Assembly: GCF_016586165.1 (NCBI RefSeq)
Contig: NZ_BCPR01000005.1
Location: 1-64,000, forward strand
DNA from: Dyella sp. EPa41
Lineage (GTDB): Bacteria > Pseudomonadota > Gammaproteobacteria > Xanthomonadales > Rhodanobacteraceae
Reading direction: 5' to 3'
DNA: 64,000 nt
Shown here: in pieces, positions 47,616 through 56,505 of the stretch
How the letters are laid out: each line of letters starts with the position of its first letter
Position numbering within the stretch: the stretch's first letter is position 1
The notes under the pieces: generated by a model
What the model saw: only the letters and a program-made list of their open reading frames with translations
What the model was told of the DNA's origin: nothing
Databases searched by the model: none
Program-made: the position numbers and the translations under genes

Positions 47616-50282
47616 TCACATCGCCTGGCCATGGCCGCGGCCGAAATAGGACTGGGCCTCCCACGTCGACATGGCGGGCGCGAGATAGTGGCCCTGCAGG
47701 AGGTCGCAGCCGAGCCGGGTGAGCAGCGCGGCCTGCTCCTCCGTTTCCACGCCTTCGGCCGCCACATCCATGCCCAGTTGGTGCGCCAGCGCGATGATGG
47801 TGCTGGCAATGGCGGTGTCCTTGGCGTCCCCCGGCAGCCCGCGCACAAAGCTCTGGTCGATCTTCAGCTTGTCCACCGGGAACTGCCGCAAGTACGAAAG
47901 GCTGGAGTAGCCCGTGCCGAAATCGTCGATGGACAGCCGCACGCCGAGGCCGCGCAGCGCGGCCAGCGTTTCCTGCGTACGCGTGATGTCTTCCATGAGG
48001 GAGCTCTCGGTCATCTCGATTTCCAGCGTCGACGCGGGCAGGCCATGCCGGCGCAGCATGCCGGCCACGCTGTCGGCCAGGCCGGGGCGCTGCAACTGCT
48101 GCGCCGACACGTTCACGGCGATCACGAAGCGGCCATGCCCGAGGTCCAGCCAGGCACGCGCCTGGCGACACGCGGTGTCGAGCACCCACACGCCGATCTC
48201 GGGCATCAGGCCAAGCGCCTCGGCGATGGGAATGAAGCGCGCGGGCGACAGCGGCCCGAACTCGCGGGAGTGCCAGCGCAGCAACGCCTCGAAGCCGACC
48301 AGGGCAAGCCCATCCGCCCGGTGTTGCGGCTGGTAGTAAAGCTCCAGTTCGTGGTTGAGGAGCGCGTCGCGCAGGTGCGAGCCGAGCGCCACGCGATCCT
48401 CCAGCTCCACCATCTGCGCGGCACTGAGTTCGGTGACCTGGTCGCGGCCATCCCGCTTGGCCTGGATCATCGCCGCCTCGGCGCGTCGCAGCAGGTCGTC
48501 GGCGGTTCGTCCATGTTGGGGGTAATGGCTGACGCCCACGCTGGCGGTCAGCAGCAGGCGATAGTCGAGCCCTTCCAGGGGCAGGGCCACGATGGTCCTG
48601 AGGCGCTCGGCAAGCGCACGCGCCTGCCGCGGATCGCGCCCCTCCACCGCCATCACGAACTGGTCGCCGGCCATGCGCGCGAGCGGCGAGTGCACCGGCA
48701 AGGCGGCCTGGAAACGCATGGCCAGGCGCTTGAGCACCTCGTCCGCGGATAGATGGCCAATCGATTCGTTGACCATCTGGAAGCGGTCCAGCCCGATGAC
48801 CATGGTGGAGAGATGCTCGGGCATGGCGGCCAGCATGGCGGCCAGGTCGCGCTCGAACAGGGGGTGATGCGGCAGGCCCGTGACCGCGTCGTGCGACGAG
48901 GCATGCGCCAGCTTCTCTTCCACCAGGCGTCGCGCGGTGGCATCGCGCGCCACCGCGTAAAGCTGGCCATCGGGCGCCGCGAAGGACACCCATTCCAGGG
49001 TGTGGCGGTCACCATCCCTGCACACGCAGCCGGTGACGAACTCGTGGGCCGTCTGCCCCTGATCGTTGAAAACGGCCCCCTGCTGTTCGAAGCCGGCGCC
49101 CTGCTCCACGGGGAAAAGCTCACGGTAGCTGCGACGCTTCAGCTCGTCGCTGCCGTAGCCGGTCAGCCGCTGCAACGACGGGTTGAACTGGATGAGCCGG
49201 CCCGTTGCCGGATCGATGATGCAGAACAGCTCCATCGACATCTCGAAGAAGCTGTCGCGCACGCGCAGGCGATGGATGAGCCTGGCGCTTTCGATCGCCA
49301 CGCTGGCGACCGGCACCATCTGGTCGATGCTGTCCAGCTCATCCTGGCGCGGATAGCGCGGCTCGCGGAAATACACGGCAAAGGTGCCGAGCACGCCGCC
49401 GTCGCTGCCGAAGATGGGCGTGGACCAGCACGCCTTCAGCCCGTGCGCGAGGGCGAGCGATTTGTAGCCGGCCCAGTAGGGGTGCGTCTCGATGTCGGCC
49501 ACCACCACACGCTCGCGGCGCCACGCCGCAGTGCCGCAGGAGCCGCGCTCATCGCCGATTTCCAGCCCGCTCAACAAGGCGCTGTAGGCCGGCGGAAGGC
49601 TCGGCGCGGCACCGTTCATCACGTGCGCGCCCGCGTCGTCCAGCAACAGGATGGAACACAACGCGCCCGGGTTGAGCGCCTCGTGCAGCAGGGCAATGCG
49701 CGCCAGGCTTTCCGCCAGCGGATGTTGTGCCGCGATGCCCACGAGGATGTCGTGCTGCCCCTCCGTCAGCTGCTGCGCGCGCCTGTGCAGCGTGATCTCC
49801 TGGCAGGTCACCAGCACGCGCACGGCCTGGCCGCGCTCGTCGAGCTGCACGAGGCCACGATTCATCAGCGCCCGTAGCGACCCATCGGGATGGATGAAGC
49901 TTCCCTCGAACTCAAAGGGCTCGCCGCTTTCGCGCGCCTGCTCCAAAACCCGGGCGATGCGGGCCTGGTCCGCGGCGTGCTGCAACGACAGATAGTCCGC
50001 GAAGGACAGCTTGCGCCCGCTCCCGGGCAAGCCGTAGATATGACAAAGCTCCTCGGACAGCACGACCTGGCCGCTATCCATGTGCCACTGCAGGCTTCCG
50101 ACGTGGGCCAGCTTCAGCGCCCAGCCCGGCTCGCCAGGCAATGCCTCCGGCGATCGCCCGGCAAGCGCCTCCGCCCCCGGGCTCGCCTGCGCGGGGCAAC
50201 CACTCCCGCCCCCGGAGACAACGGCCTCCGTCAGGCGTCCAGACGCCTGTTGGAGTTCATCCTCGCCCGGTGTACTCCCCAT
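47616..50282 (-). CDS. Cyclic di-GMP phosphodiesterase with PAS-GAF-PAS-GGDEF-EAL domains
   Basis: The 888-residue cytoplasmic signalling protein has PAS (about 65-165), GAF (about 170-330), PAS (about 340-455), GGDEF (about 465-620) and EAL (about 630-885). The GGDEF signature is degenerate (AGDQF, 538-542), so cyclase activity is unlikely. The EAL signature is intact (EALLR from 665, later DDFGTGYSSLSYL, and EGVET), so c-di-GMP breakdown is expected. There is no membrane helix. The start is uncertain because its ribosome site is weak. Confidence 0.9.
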   Translation of the reverse strand: MGSTPGEDELQQASGRLTEAVVSGGGSGCPAQASPGAEALAGRSPEALPGEPGWALKLAHVGSLQWHMDSGQVVLSEELCHIYGLPGSGRKLSFADYLSLQHAADQARIARVLEQARESGEPFEFEGSFIHPDGSLRALMNRGLVQLDERGQAVRVLVTCQEITLHRRAQQLTEGQHDILVGIAAQHPLAESLARIALLHEALNPGALCSILLLDDAGAHVMNGAAPSLPPAYSALLSGLEIGDERGSCGTAAWRRERVVVADIETHPYWAGYKSLALAHGLKACWSTPIFGSDGGVLGTFAVYFREPRYPRQDELDSIDQMVPVASVAIESARLIHRLRVRDSFFEMSMELFCIIDPATGRLIQFNPSLQRLTGYGSDELKRRSYRELFPVEQGAGFEQQGAVFNDQGQTAHEFVTGCVCRDGDRHTLEWVSFAAPDGQLYAVARDATARRLVEEKLAHASSHDAVTGLPHHPLFERDLAAMLAAMPEHLSTMVIGLDRFQMVNESIGHLSADEVLKRLAMRFQAALPVHSPLARMAGDQFVMAVEGRDPRQARALAERLRTIVALPLEGLDYRLLLTASVGVSHYPQHGRTADDLLRRAEAAMIQAKRDGRDQVTELSAAQMVELEDRVALGSHLRDALLNHELELYYQPQHRADGLALVGFEALLRWHSREFGPLSPARFIPIAEALGLMPEIGVWVLDTACRQARAWLDLGHGRFVIAVNVSAQQLQRPGLADSVAGMLRRHGLPASTLEIEMTESSLMEDITRTQETLAALRGLGVRLSIDDFGTGYSSLSYLRQFPVDKLKIDQSFVRGLPGDAKDTAIASTIIALAHQLGMDVAAEGVETEEQAALLTRLGCDLLQGHYLAPAMSTWEAQSYFGRGHGQAM

Positions 50283-50503
50283 AACGGCCCGGCCCCCGAA
50301 ACAAGACGGCTGGCTGACCGGCTCAGGTTACGCCCGTCCGATACGCCGGTCCAATGCTGCGCTTGCCGGCCCCGATGGCGTGGCCATGACCGGGGTGCCC
50401 TTCGATGCTCGGGACCCAGGACAGGAACATTCCGCAACCAGCGGACGCAATACCCACCCGCTCACCGGGAAGATCGCCTTGCCTTCCGCCCCGCCTCGAC
50501 ACG

Positions 50504-50953
50504 CTAGGAAGAGAACGTGTAACTCCGTATATGCATGAACTCGGCGATGGAACCGCCATCCTGCTTTTTGCGTATCAGCACATCCACATCGAGGTCGACT
50601 TTTGTGGGACACACGACCTGCTGCTTCTTCTTGCAGCGGTCGCTTACTTCGTGGAAGAACGCCACAACGCTCTGGTCGCCGTGCGTTCTCAAGGGGTGCT
50701 CGACATCCAGCGTCTTCTGCTTGTCGCAGGTTTCATCGAAGAGCGCCGAGTAATACATCTCGTCCGATTTGTAGACCGCCTTCAGACGAACCACCTTGCC
50801 CACGTACGCGTTGGGATGCCCCCTCACGGCACAGATGGTCTCCACTGGCGCATCCGTGGCGGATTCCGGTGCACCAGGGGCCGACGATGCGCGGCATGCC
50901 TGCGCCGGAAGCAGGCAGAAAGCCATCAAACACACGAAGATCCTGGTGATCAT
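50504..50953 (-). CDS. Exported protein of unknown function
   Basis: The 149-residue protein has a signal peptide (MITRIFVCLMAFCLLPAQA, cut near CRASS). A mature part follows with several Cys (TICAV, ETC, RC, VVC) that could form disulphides. The segment VRGHPNAYVGKVVRLKAVYKSDEMYYSALFDETC resembles the core of small OB-fold-like exported proteins. I recognise no named family. The start at 50953 is set by the signal peptide; the frame is open to 51013. Confidence 0.65.
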   Translation of the reverse strand: MITRIFVCLMAFCLLPAQACRASSAPGAPESATDAPVETICAVRGHPNAYVGKVVRLKAVYKSDEMYYSALFDETCDKQKTLDVEHPLRTHGDQSVVAFFHEVSDRCKKKQQVVCPTKVDLDVDVLIRKKQDGGSIAEFMHIRSYTFSS

Positions 50954-51247
50954 GACGCTGCCCCTGTGTCTGGCGGTCGTTCCAAAGATGGACCGATGCT
51001 TCGGCAACATCATCGAATGGTTGCTGCGTCCACTTCAAGCCAAAGCCAAGGTCAAAGGCGCGGGAAGTTGGCGGCCCGCTCCAGCATGACCCACGGAATG
51101 CCGTCTCAAGGCACGGCCAGCATCGCGATGAATTGAAGTGGTCAGCACCTCGAACGACCGAGCGAATCGCCCTTCCCTTTTCCCATGGAACATTTGTCGG
51201 GCGCCACGTTCATAGCTTGAGCGGATGAGCGAGAGGTTGCATGGGAG

Positions 51248-51883
51248 ATGAAGAGTGTTTGGATCATCGGATGGATGGCACTCGTGGCGTGCGCTGACAC
51301 GCTCGCGGCCGCGACGATGGAGGCGTCATCTCCAAAGCCGGACCAAGAGGTTCTGAGGACGATATTGGCGCTTCAATGCGAGGAAGCGGATGCCATGGAA
51401 GTCATCCTTTCGTCCCGGCCGTTTTTCCCCAAGGTTGCCCGAACGGATTTGCTCAATCCATTTGGAGACTTGACCAGCACCCTGGTTCCACCATTGATCC
51501 AGCGGACACGCGACACGCGTTCACTGCCGGAGGGCATCACGTGCGGCGCAATCCACCGGGTGGATGACCAGCGCATCGCCAAGGCATTGACGACGCGCGC
51601 ACCGGCTCCCCCCTATCCAGTGGCGACGGGCGCTCGGTTGCCCATTGCACCAGGATCGGCCTTTGGTGAGACCTTCCCCACGGCCTCATCGCTGCTTCGA
51701 ATCAGCATGCCGGCCTATTCCGCCAGCGGTGACGTGGCCATGGTCTATACGTACGAGCAGTGCGGCGGCGATTGCATCTATGAGAACTACTTCGTCGCCC
51801 GATACATAGAGGGCCATTGGCGCGTGATCCTCAACAGAAGGTCGCACACCTGGAACTACGATCCACCCGTCCAGAGCAAGTGA
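51248..51883 (+). CDS. Exported protein of unknown function
   Basis: The 211-residue protein starts after GGGAGATGA and has a signal peptide (MKSVWIIGWMALVACADTLAAA). Four or five Cys, including EQCGGDC, suggest disulphides. The C-terminal GDVAMVYTYEQCGGDCIYENYFVARYIEGHWRV resembles Xanthomonadales exported proteins with a Trp-Arg-Val end-strand. No function is inferred. A perfect terminator hairpin overlaps its stop. Confidence 0.65.
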   Translation: MKSVWIIGWMALVACADTLAAATMEASSPKPDQEVLRTILALQCEEADAMEVILSSRPFFPKVARTDLLNPFGDLTSTLVPPLIQRTRDTRSLPEGITCGAIHRVDDQRIAKALTTRAPAPPYPVATGARLPIAPGSAFGETFPTASSLLRISMPAYSASGDVAMVYTYEQCGGDCIYENYFVARYIEGHWRVILNRRSHTWNYDPPVQSK

Positions 51884-51909
51884 GGCGCGCAGAGCGCGCC
51901 TCACTTTGG
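51878..51909. terminator. Bidirectional terminator hairpin
   Basis: Perfect 13-bp arms (AAGTGAGGCGCGC / GCGCGCCTCACTT) with a 3-base loop lie between convergent genes; the stem includes the stop of the left gene. A-rich and T-rich ends on each side suit termination from both strands. Confidence 0.75.
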
Positions 51910-51921
51910 GAAGGCCGGAAG

Positions 51922-52101
51922 TCAGGCCGTGCAAACAAAGAAGTGGCTTCCGTAGGGCGTTTGGAAGCAGAACCCGCGGCCAAAGGGCACAGTGAATCCG
52001 TAGTACGGGTTTTCACTGTTGCTGGCGTTGTCCACCGACAGGCCGTAGTAGAACTCGCCGCCTGAAACCAATTCGCACTGACTCATATCGATTTCTTTCA
52101 T
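51922..52101 (-). CDS. Double-glycine leader peptide (candidate bacteriocin or secreted signal peptide)
   Basis: ATG 52101, with GGAGACG upstream, encodes 59 residues. Residues 1-15 (MKEIDMSQCELVSGG) match the leader of peptides cut after Gly-Gly by C39-peptidase ABC exporters. The 44-residue core is rich in aromatics and Gly and contains an internal near-repeat (YYGLSV at 18-23, YYGFTV at 33-38) and two Cys (C45, C57) that could form a disulphide. No exporter, immunity or modifying gene is adjacent, so export would rely on machinery elsewhere. A longer frame from 52137 is possible. Identity as a bacteriocin is inference. Confidence 0.65.
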   Translation of the reverse strand: MKEIDMSQCELVSGGEFYYGLSVDNASNSENPYYGFTVPFGRGFCFQTPYGSHFFVCTA

Positions 52102-52137
52102 GGATACGTCTCCATTGCTATGCGTGTGAGCGGACAA

Positions 52138-52540
52138 CCCCGCCCAGGTCTAGACGCCCGCTAGCTTTACGGCGTTTGATAATCAACGCTGGTACGCGCG
52201 GCTATGGCCAACCTATTCGCCAACTGAAAACTGACGTACGGTCGCGGGCCGTCTGACCTTCGTTTTATCGGATCCACGAAAGAATGAGCATAAGAACATT
52301 CTTAAAAGTACGACCATTGAGCGATCACTGACAGCAGACCAACAGCATGCCGATCAGGCTGGGTCTACGCCCACGGATAAACAAGGTGAAGGTCTACGCA
52401 AATCGCGTGCTGCCGACGGCCATCTCGGCTTGGCCCGATGCCGACGACCATTACGTACATATCTGAAGATCCGGCATCGCCACCATGGCCTTTTCCTCAA
52501 ATGGTGGTTGGCGAATCGCGTGAGCGGCTACAAAGATCCG
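52138..52540. promoter_or_regulatory. 403-bp spacer with AT-rich dyad
   Basis: No gene is seen. It includes the likely promoter of the double-glycine peptide and an AT-rich patch with an inverted repeat AAGAATG / CATTCTT (52280-52286 and 52297-52303, 10-base gap), unlike the GC-rich surroundings. Confidence 0.4.
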
Positions 52541-52882
52541 CTAGTCAACGCCAGGAGGCGGACGGTCTTTCGGGGACGGGTACAGGCATGTGGGGATGCA
52601 TTTGCCCTCGCGCGCCAGGTCGTACCGCGCCTGCAATGCCAGCCAATAGAGCGCGGAGGTGGGCAGCACCGCGGCAAGCCGCATGGCGTACCGTGGCGTT
52701 ATGCGCCGGGTGCCGGTGATGACCTCCTTGATATGCACCGCCTGGATGCCCGTACGGCGCGCGAGCTGTGCGGGATTCATCGCCTCGGGGCGCATGTAGT
52801 CGTTCAACAGCACCTCGCCGGGCGAACGCAGGCGGAATGCCGGATCCACGCCCAGGCATGGCGTGAGCTTGATGAGTTCCAT
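52541..52882 (-). CDS. higA: HigA-like antitoxin / XRE regulator without adjacent toxin
   Basis: The 113-residue protein matches the HigA addiction-module antidote family: PGEVLLNDYMRPEAMNPAQLARRTGIQAVHIKEVITGTRRITPRYAMRLAAVLPTSALYWLALQARYDL, an HTH with the characteristic tail. GGAAGG precedes ATG 52882. HigB toxin genes normally lie immediately upstream, but the 140 bp upstream encode no toxin, so this is an orphan or a remnant. It marks the edge of a defence-type region. Confidence 0.85.
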   Translation of the reverse strand: MELIKLTPCLGVDPAFRLRSPGEVLLNDYMRPEAMNPAQLARRTGIQAVHIKEVITGTRRITPRYAMRLAAVLPTSALYWLALQARYDLAREGKCIPTCLYPSPKDRPPPGVD

Positions 52883-53025
52883 GGACTTACCTTCCCTGTC
52901 GGACACGCCCGTAGAACGGGCGGGTGCTTACGACCATTCGCGTCAGTGAATGCCTAACGGCCATGTCAGCGATTGCCATAGTTGCGGCGCATCGCCATGG
53001 CGGCCGATGCGCTGCGGGGTGGCAA

Positions 53026-53370
53026 TCATTGGACGGCGGGAGGATTCACCGGAGCCTCGTGAACGAGCAGCCTGGCGTACTGCTGCAGGCATTGGATGGC
53101 CGTGCCGAAACTGGCGATTTCAGCCACGGAAAGCGGCCACGCCAGCGGTCTGCCGGCGTAACCCCGTACCTGCGCCAGGCGGCATCGCTCGCTGTCGATG
53201 CGCAACCGCGTCAGTGCCAACACCGCCAGGGCGATGTCGGCACGGGTGCCTCGACGGAAGGTTTCAGGCCACGCCACGCCCGTAGGAGAAAGGTCATCGG
53301 GCGGGCCAGTGAGGGTGTCGTCAGCGGGAACTGACGAGCGAACGCGTACCGTATGATCGCGGTTAGCCAT
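53026..53370 (-). CDS. Hypothetical protein
   Basis: A 114-residue frame with a moderate ribosome site (AAGGTTG) has a globular-looking middle (RADIALAVLALTRLRIDSERCRLAQVRGYAGRPLAWPLSVAEIASFG). I recognise no family and no signal or membrane segment. It could be an accessory gene of the island or a chance frame. Confidence 0.4.
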   Translation of the reverse strand: MANRDHTVRVRSSVPADDTLTGPPDDLSPTGVAWPETFRRGTRADIALAVLALTRLRIDSERCRLAQVRGYAGRPLAWPLSVAEIASFGTAIQCLQQYARLLVHEAPVNPPAVQ

Positions 53371-53723
53371 GATCAACCTTGGTCGTTGGTAATGGTCAGC
53401 GGGTCGTGGGTGTTAACGGCACTCACGGCCCGCGCTTCATGACTTTGATGTCATGGTCACTCGCGAAGCCTTCCAAATTGACCGCGCGAATGACCTCTCG
53501 AAACTAGCGATCGGCACGCATATCGTCTGTCAGGCTAGAGCCAGATGGACGTACGCCTAGCAGAATGTGGCGGGTGCGCGAATGCTGGTCGGACTGCGTG
53601 TCAGTGATGGACCACAGGTGGAATGCGAAGACGGCGTGGATACGGAGCTTTCCAACCTCGCAAGTATCCAGCCGTTGAACGAAAAGAACAGCCAAGGTCT
53701 GCAAACGCCAACGCAGGGCTCAA
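53371..53723. other. 353-bp spacer at the edge of the defence island
   Basis: No gene is supported here. Base composition is less GC-rich than the core genome on the left, in line with acquired DNA. No attachment-site duplication could be identified by eye. Confidence 0.35.
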
Positions 53724-54857
53724 TTAACCAACTAGTCCGAACGCATCCATGAGACGTTCGATCGTATGTGGCCACGAGGCCACAGTTGGTTTCGCTACAG
53801 AATTTTGGTTGCCGAACAGGCCCGGCTCGCGGATAGCCTTAGTCTCTGGAACGGTGGCAAGCCACTTGATCGGCACGAACACCTCCATCGTTTCGGAGCT
53901 ATCGGCATGACCGCGTATCACCTCGTTCACGGTGTCCAAGTCGATATATCGGCATCGACCTTGCTTCGTATCGACGGTGAAATCCAGTGCGGATGTTGGC
54001 TCACCCGTTACTACTCCGACGCCAAGATACCCGACGCCTGGTCGGTTAACCCATACTCGAGCGCCCGGTGTCAGTAGGTTCAAAGTACGCGTAAACCAGT
54101 GTCCTCCACCGGCGCTGATAAAACCGTACCTGCAAGCGTCATCCCATGAGCGAGCGGCATCATTGCCATAATTGGCGTAGAACTCACCGTTCCAAGGTAC
54201 CCGTTCGCGACGCGCATCGTTCTCAACCAATTGCTTGTCCCGCACCTTGACCTGGAATTCTTCGGCCTCCCTCAAAGGGATGATCTGATTGAAATCCAAC
54301 AGCAATCGATCGCGCACTTGGTATGCGTTGACCCTGAAGCAGGTGATATCCACGCGTTTGTCGCGCAGCCACAGTACGGAACTGGTGAGCTCGCGCGAGA
54401 AGTCCTCAGAAAAGAGGATGATGCGCACATCTTGGGCGAAATCATCTTCATTGGGTTCGCTCCATCGGAGGAACTCCAGCAGCATGTCCTGCGCGCTGGC
54501 TCCAGCGCTAGGACCAAGAAAAATGCGATATGCATCCACGGCCTGCGCAAACGTCATAGTAGACACCATCGCCGCGTAGCGGATGGACTGTAGATCCATG
54601 TGGTGGCCAGTGTCGCCACGTTTGAGTTCGATCACGACCAAATTGCCCATGCGGTCGACAGCAAGCAGGTCCACCCTGCGTTTCGAGTCGTCCCAGTCTC
54701 CAAACTCTTCCGAGATAACCAGAAGATCTGGTAGGAGCTGAACCAGGTGCGCGCGCAGCAGTCGTTGCAGATCGCGTCGTTCGCGAATTTGCGCATCAGC
54801 CAGGCTAGTGGGGACGAGCCTGGAAAGACGGTCATCGACGACTTCAAAGAATGCCAT
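53724..54857 (-). CDS. PD-(D/E)XK nuclease-domain protein (DUF91/NucS-like)
   Basis: The 377-residue protein has a nuclease core RRVDLLAVDRMGNLVVIELKRG with D63, E77 and K79 in the PD-(D/E)XK arrangement. This resembles the endonuclease NucS/DUF91 group. A C-terminal domain of unknown type (about 210-340) follows. It lies 24 bp downstream of hsdM in the same direction, so it is probably the last gene of the restriction operon. A role in defence or DNA repair is inferred from the fold and the location. Confidence 0.75.
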   Translation of the reverse strand: MAFFEVVDDRLSRLVPTSLADAQIRERRDLQRLLRAHLVQLLPDLLVISEEFGDWDDSKRRVDLLAVDRMGNLVVIELKRGDTGHHMDLQSIRYAAMVSTMTFAQAVDAYRIFLGPSAGASAQDMLLEFLRWSEPNEDDFAQDVRIILFSEDFSRELTSSVLWLRDKRVDITCFRVNAYQVRDRLLLDFNQIIPLREAEEFQVKVRDKQLVENDARRERVPWNGEFYANYGNDAARSWDDACRYGFISAGGGHWFTRTLNLLTPGARVWVNRPGVGYLGVGVVTGEPTSALDFTVDTKQGRCRYIDLDTVNEVIRGHADSSETMEVFVPIKWLATVPETKAIREPGLFGNQNSVAKPTVASWPHTIERLMDAFGLVG

Positions 54858-54881
54858 GGACAGTTCTCCTTGGAGGGCCGG

Positions 54882-56351
54882 CTACTGATCGCTAGTCCGC
54901 GGAAGTCCTGCTGCAACCTCGCGGAATGAAGCCAGCGCCGATTCCAGATGCTCCATGATTTCCTGTGCCAGCACGTCCGGCGGCGGCAGGTTGTCGAGGT
55001 TGTCGAGGCTCTCGTCCTTGAGCCAGAAGATGTCGAGGCTGGCCTTGTCTCGGGCGATCAGGGTTTTGTAGTCGAAGTATTTGAAGCGCTCGGTTTCCTT
55101 GCGCTTGTGGCGATTGGCTGGGTGATAGCAGGCGATGAAGTCCTGCAAGTCATCGCGCTTGAGCGTTTTGGTTTTCAGGGTGAAGTGTTTGTTGGTGCGC
55201 AGGTCGTAGATCCACACGCCCTTGGTGTGCACTTTACCGTCCTTGGGCTTGTTATCGAAGAACAGCACGTTCGCCTTCACACCCTGCGCATAGAAGATGC
55301 CAGTGGGCAGACGCAGCAGGGTGTGGACGTCGCAGGTTTCCAGCAGCTTTCGGCGGATCTTTTCACCAGCACCACCTTCGAACAACACGTTGTCCGGTAG
55401 CACCACGGCGGCCTGGCCGGTGGTCTTGAGCATCGAGACGATGTGCTGCAGGAAGTTGAGTTGTTTGTTCGAGGTGGTCTGCCAGAAGTCCTGGCGCTCG
55501 TAAGTCAGCGCGTCGCGGTCTTCCTCGCCGTCCTCGTTGGTGATGGTCATGCTGCTCTTCTTACCGAAGGGCGGATTGGCCAACACGTAGTCAAAGGTCT
55601 TGTACGGCTCTGAGATCAGCGCGTCGGAGCGTTCCACCGCAGGGGCTCCGTCCAGCTCGCCGATGTTGTGCAGGAACAGGTTCATCAGACACATGCGGCG
55701 CGTGCTGGGCACGATCTCGTTGCCATGGAAGGTCTCGTTTCGGAGAAAGCGCGCCTGCTTCCGGTCCAGGTGCATGCCCGGCCGGGTTAGCCAGGCATGC
55801 ACGCCTAAGAAGAAGCCGCCCGTGCCGCAGGCCGGGTCCGCCACGGTCTTCAGCGGCTCGGGGTTCACGCACTCCACCATCGCCTCGATCAGCGCGCGTG
55901 GGGTGAAGTACTGGCCTGCGCCGCTCTTGGTGTCCTCGGCGTTCTTCTGCAATAGGCCCTCGTAGAGGTCGCCCTTCACGTCGGCATCCAGGCTCAGCCA
56001 GTTTTCGGCGTCGATCATCTGCACCAGCCGGCTCAGTTTGGCTGGGTCCTGGATCTTGTTCTGTGCCTTGAAGAAGATCGCGCCCAGCATGCCCGGCTCT
56101 TCGCCCAGCTTGTGCAGTACGGTGAGGTAGTGCGCTTCTAGCGGCTCGCCGGTCTTGTTACGCAGCGTGGTCCAGTTACAGCTGCGCGGAATGTGCGTGT
56201 CGCGGTTATGCGGCGGCTGGGCGTACTCGTGCGCCAGCTTGAGAAACAGCAGGTAAGTGAGCTGTTCCAGGTAGTCGCCGTAGCCCACGCCGTCGTCGCG
56301 CAGGGTGTGGCAGAAGTTCCAGATCTTTTGGACAAGGGTGTTGGAATTCAC
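54882..56351 (-). CDS. hsdM: Type I restriction-modification DNA methyltransferase subunit
   Basis: The 489-residue N6-adenine methylase has an N-terminal HsdM helical domain (QKIWNFCHTLRDDGVGYGDYLEQLTYLLFLKLAHE), the SAM motif DPACGTGGFFLG and the catalytic NPPFGKKS. It methylates the host target and joins HsdS and HsdR. The start is GTG 56351, with GGAGTATG upstream. It is separated from hsdS by the abi gene, an uncommon order. Confidence 0.95.
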   Translation of the reverse strand: MNSNTLVQKIWNFCHTLRDDGVGYGDYLEQLTYLLFLKLAHEYAQPPHNRDTHIPRSCNWTTLRNKTGEPLEAHYLTVLHKLGEEPGMLGAIFFKAQNKIQDPAKLSRLVQMIDAENWLSLDADVKGDLYEGLLQKNAEDTKSGAGQYFTPRALIEAMVECVNPEPLKTVADPACGTGGFFLGVHAWLTRPGMHLDRKQARFLRNETFHGNEIVPSTRRMCLMNLFLHNIGELDGAPAVERSDALISEPYKTFDYVLANPPFGKKSSMTITNEDGEEDRDALTYERQDFWQTTSNKQLNFLQHIVSMLKTTGQAAVVLPDNVLFEGGAGEKIRRKLLETCDVHTLLRLPTGIFYAQGVKANVLFFDNKPKDGKVHTKGVWIYDLRTNKHFTLKTKTLKRDDLQDFIACYHPANRHKRKETERFKYFDYKTLIARDKASLDIFWLKDESLDNLDNLPPPDVLAQEIMEHLESALASFREVAAGLPRTSDQ

Positions 56352-56454
56352 AACATACTCCGTAAAGGCCTTTCGGCGAACTCTCGTTCATCTGCCGATT
56401 GGCCTCTGATATTGAAATTTTCTTTATGCGCCCTTACCCTAGCGCGTAACACGG

Positions 56455-56498
56455 CCCCCGCCTCTACGTCGAAAGATGCACGCGGGGGTTCTTTTTTG
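56455..56498 (+). terminator. Orphan terminator-like element
   Basis: CCCCCGC (56455-56461) pairs with GCGGGGG (56482-56488), then TTCTTTTTT follows, forming a + strand intrinsic terminator. No + strand gene ends here, so it may be a scar of gene insertion into the operon. Confidence 0.45.
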
Positions 56499-56505
56499 TC
56501 CGGAA

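Noticed and set aside
53567-53752. 61-residue plus-strand protein before the nuclease gene
   Set aside because: No ribosome site, no family, and it overlaps the 3' end of a better-supported gene on the other strand.
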